Assembly: GCA_007117775.1 (NCBI GenBank)
Contig: SKFX01000182.1
Location: 1 to 6,112, forward strand
Source of the DNA: Ilumatobacteraceae bacterium
GTDB taxonomy: Bacteria; Actinomycetota; Acidimicrobiia; Acidimicrobiales; Ilumatobacteraceae
Length of the DNA: 6,112 bases
Direction: 5' to 3'
A program made the position numbers and the translations under genes. This document shows, piece by piece, positions 1-5,804 of this stretch. The stretch's first letter is position 1, and each line of letters begins with the position of its first letter. The notes beneath the pieces were generated by a model that searched no databases, was not told the origin of the DNA, and saw only the letters and a list, made by a program, of their open reading frames with translations.

Positions 1-329
1 CCGAAGACGAGGCGGCCGAGTCGGGCATTGACCATCGCCCCGGCACACATCGCGCACGGCTCGAGGGTCACCACCAGCGTGCAGTCATCGAGGCGCCAGT
101 GGCCGACGATCGCGGCGGCATCGCGCAGCGCCAGGATCTCAGCGTGCGCGGTCGGATCCCCGGTGAGTTCGCGTTCGTTGTGGCGGGCCGCGATGATGCG
201 ACCGTCGCGCACGACCACCGCGCCGACCGGGACGTCGTCATGGTCGAGGGCGGCCTGCGCTTCGTCGAGCGCATGGGCCATCCAGGTGTCATCTGTTGGC
301 TGATCGGCCTGTCCGTCGACCGGCTTCAT
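1..329 (-). CDS. tadA: tRNA-specific adenosine deaminase TadA (partial, C-terminus beyond left edge)
   Basis: TadA converts adenosine-34 of tRNA-Arg(ACG) to inosine, so that one tRNA reads several arginine codons. The first 109 residues are visible. They carry a TWMAHAL helix and a VPVGAVVV strand (residues 33-40), as in E. coli TadA. The zinc/catalytic motif TAHAEIL holds ligand His62 and proton-shuttle Glu64, and the second zinc motif LEPCAMC holds Cys92 and Cys95. Asn51 lies where TadA has its conserved active-site Asn. The frame is open to the left edge, so the usual C-terminal part of about 40-50 residues is outside the window. Two starts are possible. ATG at 329 shares its A with the CCA end of the upstream tRNA-Ser and has no Shine-Dalgarno. 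ATG at 281 (Met17) would start inside the first conserved helix and also lacks a clear Shine-Dalgarno. I prefer 329 because homologues have about ten residues before the WM motif. The family call is secure; the start is not. Confidence 0.93.
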   Translation of the reverse strand, partial: MKPVDGQADQPTDDTWMAHALDEAQAALDHDDVPVGAVVVRDGRIIAARHNERELTGDPTAHAEILALRDAAAIVGHWRLDDCTLVVTLEPCAMCAGAMVNARLGRLVF

Positions 330-416
330 GGCGGAGGGAGTGGGATTCGAACCCACGGTGAGTTTCCCCACACACGCTTTCCAAGCGTGCCGATTCGGCC
401 GCTCTCGCACCCCTCC
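329..416 (-). tRNA. tRNA-Ser(GGA)
   Basis: This serine tRNA has a full class II cloverleaf, 88 nt including an encoded CCA. The 5' end is at 416. Acceptor stem GGAGGGG pairs with TCCCTCC (one G-T pair). The anticodon arm is CACGC, loop TTGGAAA, GCGTG, giving anticodon GGA at 380-382, which reads UCC and UCU. The long variable arm (GTGGG, GAAA loop, CTCAC) is typical of serine tRNAs. The T arm is GTGGG, TTCGAAT, CCCAC. The discriminator is G (332) and the CCA occupies 331-329. The final A of CCA is also the A of the upstream candidate tadA start codon, so the two genes are co-directional and touch. 3' processing of this tRNA would cut the transcript at that start codon. Confidence 0.97.
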
Positions 417-425
417 TGAGGTGCT

Positions 426-440
426 GTCAGGGTATCTGAC
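426..440. repeat. Perfect short inverted repeat in the divergent promoter region
   Basis: GTCAG (426-430) and CTGAC (436-440) are perfect inverted arms separated by five bases. The repeat covers the proposed -10 of the tRNA-Ser promoter. It could be an operator half-site pair or chance; five-base arms are common in DNA of this composition. Confidence 0.3.
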
Positions 441-457
441 GGCTAGGGTGATTTCAC
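429..457 (-). promoter_or_regulatory. Candidate promoter for tRNA-Ser(GGA) and tadA
   Basis: Read on the minus strand, GTGAAA (457-452) matches four of six bases of the -35 consensus. It is separated by exactly 17 bases from TACCCT (434-429), which fits the loose TAnnnT -10 of actinobacteria. Transcription would begin near 422, leaving a short leader before the mature tRNA 5' end at 416. The spacer contains the possible -10 of the opposing ffs gene. This is inferred from consensus spacing only. Confidence 0.5.
444..449 (+). promoter_or_regulatory. ffs: Weak candidate -10 element for ffs
   Basis: TAGGGT fits the actinobacterial TAnnnT -10 pattern. It would place the transcription start near 456, about 20 bases before the SRP RNA helix, which is a reasonable precursor leader. 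No recognisable -35 lies 16-18 bases upstream (421-426 is GTGCTG), so support is slight. It sits inside the spacer of the opposing tRNA promoter. Confidence 0.25.
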
Positions 458-475
458 TGCCGATCCACGTCGGGT

Positions 476-587
476 GAGGTGGTGGCCGGGTCCTGTGCAA
501 CGGGCGCCCGTGAACCAGGTCAGGCCCGGAAGGGAGCAGCCTTCATCGGCATCGTCTGTGTGCCGCAGACCGCCTGGTCATCACCTC
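476..587 (+). ncRNA. ffs: Small signal recognition particle RNA (4.5S RNA)
   Basis: This is the RNA scaffold that binds Ffh and FtsY in the signal recognition particle and targets nascent membrane and secreted proteins. The universally conserved Ffh-binding hairpin is present: GGTCAGG at 518-524, a CCC-GGAA-GGG tetraloop hairpin with GGAA at 528-531, and AGCAGCC at 535-541. Further conserved bacterial 4.5S blocks are GTGCAACG (495-502), GTGAACCAGG (510-519) and GTGTGCCG (558-565). The terminal helix is strong: 476-487 pairs with 576-587 over twelve consecutive base pairs, giving a molecule of about 112 nt, close to the 114 nt of E. coli. Complementary flanks (468-473 with 590-595) could extend the helix in the precursor, so the exact mature ends are uncertain. 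The gene diverges from tRNA-Ser and converges on the exonuclease gene. Confidence 0.95.
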
Positions 588-588
588 A

Positions 589-605
589 GCCGACGTCGGG
601 TCGGC
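589..605. terminator. Possible hairpin terminator between ffs and the convergent exonuclease gene
   Basis: GCCGAC (589-594) and GTCGGC (600-605) form a perfect six-base-pair stem around a five-base loop, just after ffs and before the exonuclease stop at 616-618. It could act on transcripts from both sides. No T-tract follows on either strand, so it is not a classical intrinsic terminator, although GC-rich actinobacteria often use hairpins without one. The left arm also pairs with 468-473 upstream of ffs, so the structures would compete. Confidence 0.3.
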
Positions 606-615
606 ATGTTCGCGC

Positions 616-1494
616 TCAGTGCAATCGTTCAGCGGCGAGACGCTCGGCGCGCCGGCCGACGGCGGTGGCATCGAGTCGTTCGACGATCTCGGCGAATGCC
701 GGTGTCGGCCCCCGCCACTGCCAGTCGGCCACCGCACCGACATCGACACCGGTGTCGAGCGTTGCGAGCACCCGGAACAACAGTGCCAGGTCGCGATCCT
801 GATTGAGCGTGGCGGCCAGGCGTGCCGCACCTCGCAGGCCGGGCACATCCCACTGGCCCGGTTCGGCCGGGATGTTCTCGATCGTGCCGTAGCGCGTCAG
901 CACCGCCGCGGTGCTCTTGGCACCCCAGCCCGCCAAACCCGGGTAGCCGTCGGCGGAGTCGCCGACGAGCGCGAGGTAGTCGGTGATCGCCTCGGGCGGC
1001 ACACCGAACTTCGCGACCACACCGTCATGGCCGATCGTGTCACCGGTCTTGCGGTCCAAGAACACCACCCGCTCGCCGCGTACACACTGCGCGAGGTCCT
1101 TGTCGGGCGACACGATCAGCACCTGGGTGACCGCCGGGTCAGCGTCGGCCACCACAGCCGCGGCGCCGATCGCGTCATCGGCCTCATGGGTGTCCATCGG
1201 CCAGACCGTGACCCCCATCGCCTCGAGCGCTTCTTCGAGCAGCGGGATCTGGCCGATCAGCTCCGGCGGCAGGTCCTCGCCGGTCTTGTACCCCTCGTAG
1301 AGGTCGTTGCGGAAACTCAAGATCTCATGGTCGGTGGCGACACCGAGATGGGTGGCGCCGGCATCGATCAACGCCAGCGTCGAGTTCAGCACCCCGATCG
1401 TGGCGTCGAACTCCTTGGGCGTGCCGCGATAGCGCGCCGCACCGAAGTGCTGACGGAACAGTTCATAGGTGCCGTCGATCAGATGGACCTTCAT
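616..1494 (-). CDS. Stand-alone 5'-3' exonuclease / flap endonuclease (Pol I N-terminal domain type)
   Basis: The 292-residue protein matches the 5' nuclease domain of DNA polymerase I without a polymerase domain. Such enzymes remove RNA primers and 5' flaps in replication and repair. Visible metal and active-site motifs in order: HLIDGTY (Asp7); VATDHE (Asp55) followed by FRNDLYEGYK (Arg62, Lys70 of the helical arch); THEADDAIG (Glu104, Asp106, Asp107); VSPDKDL (Asp131, Asp133); and VGDSADGYPGLAGWGAKS (Asp179, Asp182), which leads into the helix-3-turn-helix DNA-binding motif. All expected acidic ligands are present, so an active nuclease is expected. The start ATG at 1494 overlaps the xylulokinase stop as ATGA, and GGAG (1505-1502) lies seven bases upstream. 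It is the last gene of the train and converges on ffs. It could be an ExoIX-like accessory enzyme rather than the main primer-removal nuclease. Confidence 0.92.
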   Translation of the reverse strand: MKVHLIDGTYELFRQHFGAARYRGTPKEFDATIGVLNSTLALIDAGATHLGVATDHEILSFRNDLYEGYKTGEDLPPELIGQIPLLEEALEAMGVTVWPMDTHEADDAIGAAAVVADADPAVTQVLIVSPDKDLAQCVRGERVVFLDRKTGDTIGHDGVVAKFGVPPEAITDYLALVGDSADGYPGLAGWGAKSTAAVLTRYGTIENIPAEPGQWDVPGLRGAARLAATLNQDRDLALLFRVLATLDTGVDVGAVADWQWRGPTPAFAEIVERLDATAVGRRAERLAAERLH

Positions 1495-2945
1495 CGCTGT
1501 GCTCCATCGCGGTACGCGAGCCGCCGGTCACGGGCATCGCAGCCGGGCTCGATCGTGGTGCCGGCACCGAGCTGCCAGCGCTGCTGCACGGTCGCGATGG
1601 TGGTCGACGGCGATGTCTGGTGCTCATGGGCCGCGGCGGCCTGCACCGCAGCGCCGGTCGCGACCGTCTCATCGGTGTCGGGGACCACGACGGCGGTATG
1701 GGTGAGGTCCGCCGCCCGCTGACGCGCCGCGGCCGATCGCGAACCGCCGCCGATCAGGAAGATCCGACCGTCGAGGCCGACGCCGAGGGCGCCGAGTGCG
1801 TCACGGCCATCCAGCAGGCCGCACAGCACCCCGTCGACGGCGGCGAGGGCCACCTGCGGCGCGGTGGTGGTGTTGGTGAGGCCGACCAGTGTGCCGGTGG
1901 CATCGGGCAGATTCGGGGTGCGTTCACCGTCGAAGTACGGCACCAGGATCGCCGAGCCCGGATCGTCGACGGCGCTGAGCGCCAGGTCGGCGAAACCGGC
2001 TGCGTCGCGGCCGAGCCAGGATGCGACGGTGTCGGTGACCCGGGTGGCGTTCAGGGTGCAGACCAACGGCAGGAAACCGCCGTCGGCATCGGCGAATCCG
2101 GCGACCGCACCGGAGACGTCATGGGTGGCGGTGGTCGACACCGCGAACACCGTGCCCGAGGTGCCGAGCGAGATCGCCGAGTCGCCGGGCCGCAGGCCGA
2201 GGCCGAGCGCGGCGGCCATATTGTCCCCGGTGCCCGCAGCGACGTCGATCCCGGCGCGCAGGCCCAGCGCAGCGGCGGCCGTGTCGGTGAGCGTCCCGGC
2301 GACGTCGAGCGGGCCGAGCACCTCGGGGACCCCGTCGATGAGATGGCCGGCACCGGCGGCGCGCAGCAGCTCGGGAACCACGGCATCGGCGGAGGGATCG
2401 AACCAGCCGCTCCCCGATGCGTCACCACGGTCGGTGACCACCCGGTCGCACATCCGCCAGGTGAGATAGTCATGGGGCAGCATCACCCGCGCGGCACGCG
2501 CCAGGGCATCCGGCTCATGGGCGGCCATCTGGGCGAGTTTGGTGATCGTGAACGACGCCACCGGGACACTGCCGGTGAGTGTCGCCCACCGTTGCGCACC
2601 GACTGCTTCGACGAGCGCGGTGGCCTCCGGGGCAGAGGTGGTGTCGTTCCACAGCCGCGCCGGGCGCACCACCGCACCGGCCTCATCCACGAGCACCATC
2701 CCGTGCTGTTGGCCGGCGACTGCGATCGCCACCACCCGGTCACGATGCTCGCCGAGTTCGGCCATCGCGGCGCACAGCGCCTCCCACCAGGCGACCGGAT
2801 CCTGTTCGGAGACCGGGGGAGTGGTCGGCGGGTGCGCGGCACGGCCGATGGCCACCACCGCTCCGGTGTCGAGGGCGCGGGCCTCGACCTTCACCGATTG
2901 TGTCGAGGAGTCGACACCGATCACCAGTGGTGTGGATGTGGCCAT
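1491..2945 (-). CDS. xylB: Xylulokinase (FGGY-family carbohydrate kinase)
   Basis: The 484-residue protein has the usual length of xylulokinase, which phosphorylates D-xylulose with ATP to xylulose 5-phosphate for the pentose phosphate pathway. N-terminal motif VIGVDSSTQSVK (residues 8-19) is the first phosphate loop. VAGQQHGM (76-83) corresponds to the GQMHG sugar-binding motif that marks xylulokinases rather than glycerol kinases. RPARLWNDTTS (94-104) follows. AGTGDN (237-242) carries the catalytic base Asp241. SLGTSGTVF (259-267) is the second phosphate loop, PYFDGERTP (336-344) the family's conserved turn, and IGGGSRSAAARQ (398-409) the C-terminal FGGY signature in somewhat altered form. 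It starts 10 bases after the upstream TAA with no Shine-Dalgarno, so it probably depends on translational coupling; it overlaps the exonuclease by four bases. No xylose isomerase or transporter is visible, so the true substrate could be another ketose or polyol. Confidence 0.9.
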   Translation of the reverse strand: MATSTPLVIGVDSSTQSVKVEARALDTGAVVAIGRAAHPPTTPPVSEQDPVAWWEALCAAMAELGEHRDRVVAIAVAGQQHGMVLVDEAGAVVRPARLWNDTTSAPEATALVEAVGAQRWATLTGSVPVASFTITKLAQMAAHEPDALARAARVMLPHDYLTWRMCDRVVTDRGDASGSGWFDPSADAVVPELLRAAGAGHLIDGVPEVLGPLDVAGTLTDTAAAALGLRAGIDVAAGTGDNMAAALGLGLRPGDSAISLGTSGTVFAVSTTATHDVSGAVAGFADADGGFLPLVCTLNATRVTDTVASWLGRDAAGFADLALSAVDDPGSAILVPYFDGERTPNLPDATGTLVGLTNTTTAPQVALAAVDGVLCGLLDGRDALGALGVGLDGRIFLIGGGSRSAAARQRAADLTHTAVVVPDTDETVATGAAVQAAAAHEHQTSPSTTIATVQQRWQLGAGTTIEPGCDARDRRLAYRDGAQR

Positions 2946-2955
2946 GGCGGCGAGA

Positions 2956-3981
2956 TTAGCCAGCGCGTCGATGGCCGACGGCGGTGAGGAACCCGACCAG
3001 CGCGTCGTTCACCTCGCTCGGTCGTTCCTGCTGGGTCCAGTGGCCGCATCCCTCCAGGATGATCGAGTCGTGCAATGCCGGCAGGGTGTCGCCGAATCGG
3101 GTGATGGCCGGTGCACCCCACAGTGTCGGGCCGTCGCGGTCACCGCCGATGAACAGTGCCGGGACCCGGATCGGCGAACCGCTGAGCACCTGCATGTCCT
3201 CCCAGTCGCGGTCCACATTGCGGTAGCGGTTCAACGCCCCGGCGAGACCGGTGCGTTCGAACTCGGCGGTGTAGAAGTCGAGATCGGCCGGTGTCAGCCA
3301 CCGTGGCCACTCGGCTGGATCATCGGGTGGATAGCTGAACCGGTCAGACATCTGACTGCCGGGTGCGATGGTGGCGATGGTGCGGCCGTCGACGACCATT
3401 TCGGGGACATCACCCGAACTCGAGAAGTACATCCCGAGCAGCCACCGGCGCACATCGGCCTCGATCTCGGTCTCGCCGCGACCGGGGCGTTGGAAGTACT
3501 CGATATAGAACTCCTCGTCACCGCCGAGGGCGCGGAACGCATCGCTCGGCCGGGTCGGGCCCACCCCGGCGAAGGGCACCGACAGGCCGGCGACAGCGAT
3601 GAAACGGTCCGGTCGCAACCATGCCGAGGTCCACGCGATCGGCGCCCCCCAGTCATGACCGACGATGACCGCGGTCTCGGCGCCGAGGGCGTCGAGCAGA
3701 TGCACATTGTCGGCGACATGGCACACCATGCGATAGGCCTCGATCGACTCGGGGGCCGATGACCCGCCATAGCCGCGGACGTCGATCGCGACGGCGCGGT
3801 ACCCGGCTTGTGACAGCGCGACGAGTTGGTGGCGCCACGAGTACCACGATTCGGGGAAACCGTGCACCATCAGCACCACCGGGCCGTCGCCGACCTCGAC
3901 CCAGTGCAGGTCGATGCCGTTCACCACCTCGTTGCGGTGCGTCACGTCGACGCCGATGGGCGGATGCGGTGCATGGTTCAT
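2956..3981 (-). CDS. Alpha/beta hydrolase, soluble epoxide hydrolase type
   Basis: The 341-residue enzyme has the features of bacterial soluble epoxide hydrolases, which open epoxides to diols through an alkyl-enzyme ester. HGFPESWYSWRHQ (residues 40-52) contains the HGxP oxyanion motif with the EH-typical PESW. GHDWGAP (108-114) presents Asp110 as nucleophile, where esterases would have Ser. Tyr159 or Tyr162 in the cap, together with Tyr253 in ALNRYRN, are candidates for the two epoxide-activating tyrosines. GGDRDG (279-284) supplies the acidic residue, probably Asp283, and GCGHWTQQERP (311-321) the catalytic His314. No signal peptide is visible, so it should be cytoplasmic. The ATG at 3981 overlaps the preceding stop as ATGA, and GAGGA (3992-3988) lies six bases upstream. 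A haloalkane or fluoroacetate dehalogenase shares the Asp nucleophile, but the cap tyrosines and PESW favour epoxide hydrolase. The natural substrate is unknown. Confidence 0.9.
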   Translation of the reverse strand: MNHAPHPPIGVDVTHRNEVVNGIDLHWVEVGDGPVVLMVHGFPESWYSWRHQLVALSQAGYRAVAIDVRGYGGSSAPESIEAYRMVCHVADNVHLLDALGAETAVIVGHDWGAPIAWTSAWLRPDRFIAVAGLSVPFAGVGPTRPSDAFRALGGDEEFYIEYFQRPGRGETEIEADVRRWLLGMYFSSSGDVPEMVVDGRTIATIAPGSQMSDRFSYPPDDPAEWPRWLTPADLDFYTAEFERTGLAGALNRYRNVDRDWEDMQVLSGSPIRVPALFIGGDRDGPTLWGAPAITRFGDTLPALHDSIILEGCGHWTQQERPSEVNDALVGFLTAVGHRRAG

Positions 3982-5804
3982 GATGTGTCCTCGTTCTCGA
4001 TCTCGTCAGGGCGGCGGATGACCTCTGCGATCTCGTTCCAGACCGGCTGATCCTCATATCCGAGCGCCCACAGCGCGACGCCGCCGAGTCGGGCGCGCCG
4101 GGCGATCTCGATGCGCTCGACGGCACCGTCACCGTCGACGTAGTGCACCTCGCGTTGTTGCACACAGGAGGTGTCGTCGCCCTCCACCACCAGCTCATAG
4201 TTGAACGTCCACTCACCGGTGACGTCATTGCGCACCGGTTCGCCACCGCGCCGCTCGAGCAGGTCATGCACCGAACGCGTCGTGACGGTGGTTCGGCGCG
4301 GCGCATCATCGGGGCATTCGCCGTCGGCGCTGACCGCCCAGTTGTAGCCGTAGACCGGGATGCCGAGCACCAGCTTCGAGCGATCCGACACCGCCGCGGT
4401 GGCACCGTCGACGGCGCGCTGCACGAACTCGAGCGGTGCGATCGGGCCGGGACTCGAGGTCGAGAAGTCATAGGCCATGATGCGGATGTTGTCGACGACC
4501 TCGGCCATCGCCGCGTAGTCATAGACCCAGTATCCGCTCGCCGGGGTGCGTTCGGCGTCGTAGATCGGTGGCACGGTGACGGTCAGTGTCAGATCGCGGG
4601 AGTGCAGTTCGGCCGATAGTTCGGTGAGGAACTCGATCCAGTGCACACTCGTGGTCTCCCAGGTGGAGCGGTCATCAGCGAAGGCGAACTGCTCGTAGTC
4701 GAGGTCCACCCCGTCGAATTGGCCATCGACGACGAAGGCGATGAGGGCATCGATATGGGCTCGTCGCGTCACCGGATCGGCGAGCACCGCCGCCATCTCA
4801 CCGGCGGGCAGATAGTCCATGACCGACGGGATGATCGTGGCATCGGATCGGCGCAGACGTTCGATGAACTCCTCGGTGGCGGCATCTGGTGCATTGGAGT
4901 CCATCACGATCTCGGTGTGATCGTCGACCCGGTACCAGAACGGGGAGACCTCGCGCAGTGAATCGACGCGACGGTTGAATTCGGGATTGGTGCGATCCAG
5001 CGTCCAATACGGCACCCAGGTGTCCATCGGGATCAGCGGCGGATCGGCTGCGGGTCGCAGCGAGAACACGGCGAATCCCACCAGTGCGGCGGCGACGGCT
5101 GCGAGTCCGCCGAGCAGCCGGGTGCGCCGTCGACGCTCGAGCACCTCGGCGCGGTTGGGCAACGCTGCGAGATCGTCGACGCTGACACCGCGCAGGGTCT
5201 CGCGCACCGTCACCCCGGGTTCGGGTGCGATATCGACCACATTGGGTACGCCCAGCACCCGACAGCCCGCAGCGCGCGCCGATGCGACACCGGTCGGTGA
5301 GTCCTCGATCGCCACACAGTCGGCCGGATCCACCCCGAGCAGTTCGGCGGCGCGCTGATACGGCACCGGGCTCGGTTTGCCCTCGGGTACCTCATCGCCG
5401 CAGACCACCGCCGCGAACGTGTCCGGTGGCAGCTGCGCCAGCATCGGCTCGACGGCGCTTCGCCACGACATCGTCACCAGCGCGCAGTCGATACCGCGGG
5501 CGTGCAGTTCTCTGAGCAGGGTGCGCGCACCCGGCCGCCACGGGATCTCGCGCTCGAGGCGGGCGGTGACACGCGCCAAGAGTTCATCGACGATGCGTTC
5601 AGGCGCCAGCGGCACCGGGCCCTGTTCGGCGATGATGCGTGCTGCGTCGATCAGGTCGAAGCCGACCAGCATGCGGGCCTGGCGTTCGGTCCAGACACCG
5701 CCGTACGCCTCGACGAGTTCGTGTTCGGCCGCCATCCAGTACGGCTCGGTGTCGATCAGCGTGCCGTCCATATCCCACAGCACCGCTGCGGGAGGACGGT
5801 TCAC
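3978..5804 (-). CDS. HAD-family phosphatase fused to a membrane-anchored GH18 glycoside hydrolase
   Basis: This 608-residue protein has three parts. Residues 1-215 are a subfamily IA HAD phosphatase of the beta-phosphoglucomutase-like group: DMDGT (Asp11, Asp13), VTMSW (Thr111), EGKPSP (Lys143) and AIEDSPTG (Glu167, Asp168), all intact. After RRRRTR (224-229) comes a hydrophobic stretch at 230-249, read as a type II signal anchor with the N-terminus inside. Residues 255-600 are a GH18 domain of the SleL/YaaH-like or chitinase-like kind: DGVDLDYE (364-371) with catalytic Glu371, MAYDF (443-447), GIPVYGYNW (481-489) and ALWALGYED (577-585). The exported part holds exactly two cysteines, 497 and 547, which could form a disulfide. 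Probable action is cytoplasmic sugar-phosphate hydrolysis plus cleavage of a GlcNAc-containing polymer outside; this is inference. The GTG start overlaps the epimerase stop as GTGA; only ten residues precede motif I, which supports it. Separate translation of GH18 from GTG 5144 is possible but no Shine-Dalgarno is seen. Confidence 0.88.
   Translation of the reverse strand: MNRPPAAVLWDMDGTLIDTEPYWMAAEHELVEAYGGVWTERQARMLVGFDLIDAARIIAEQGPVPLAPERIVDELLARVTARLEREIPWRPGARTLLRELHARGIDCALVTMSWRSAVEPMLAQLPPDTFAAVVCGDEVPEGKPSPVPYQRAAELLGVDPADCVAIEDSPTGVASARAAGCRVLGVPNVVDIAPEPGVTVRETLRGVSVDDLAALPNRAEVLERRRRTRLLGGLAAVAAALVGFAVFSLRPAADPPLIPMDTWVPYWTLDRTNPEFNRRVDSLREVSPFWYRVDDHTEIVMDSNAPDAATEEFIERLRRSDATIIPSVMDYLPAGEMAAVLADPVTRRAHIDALIAFVVDGQFDGVDLDYEQFAFADDRSTWETTSVHWIEFLTELSAELHSRDLTLTVTVPPIYDAERTPASGYWVYDYAAMAEVVDNIRIMAYDFSTSSPGPIAPLEFVQRAVDGATAAVSDRSKLVLGIPVYGYNWAVSADGECPDDAPRRTTVTTRSVHDLLERRGGEPVRNDVTGEWTFNYELVVEGDDTSCVQQREVHYVDGDGAVERIEIARRARLGGVALWALGYEDQPVWNEIAEVIRRPDEIENEDTS

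Noticed and set aside
68..292. Short minus-strand frame within the tadA region.
   Set aside because: The tadA register contains the HAE and PCxxC motifs; this frame is an off-register shadow.
99..419. Plus-strand frame running through tadA and the tRNA.
   Set aside because: It reads through the complement of a tRNA gene and of tadA, so it is not credible as a gene.
590..599. Perfect ten-base palindrome CCGACGTCGG after ffs, considered as a transcription factor site.
   Set aside because: It lies downstream of ffs between two convergent genes, where an operator is unlikely; it is better explained as part of the hairpin at 589-605 or of the extended SRP helix.
619..1722. Long plus-strand open frame opposite the exonuclease and kinase genes.
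   Set aside because: It is antisense to two well-recognised genes, its translation is rich in Arg, Gly and His with no recognisable motif, and it crosses their junction. Such frames are expected by chance in GC-rich DNA.
1620..2987. Plus-strand frame of over 450 codons opposite xylulokinase.
   Set aside because: Antisense shadow of xylB produced by high GC at third positions; low-complexity composition and no domain.
2539..3762. Plus-strand frame spanning the kinase-hydrolase junction.
   Set aside because: Runs antisense across two real genes without any motif or ribosome-binding site.
3653..4522. Minus-strand frame in another register across the start of the epoxide hydrolase and the end of the GH18 domain.
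   Set aside because: Arg/Ser-rich composition and complete overlap with two genes whose catalytic motifs are in the other frames.
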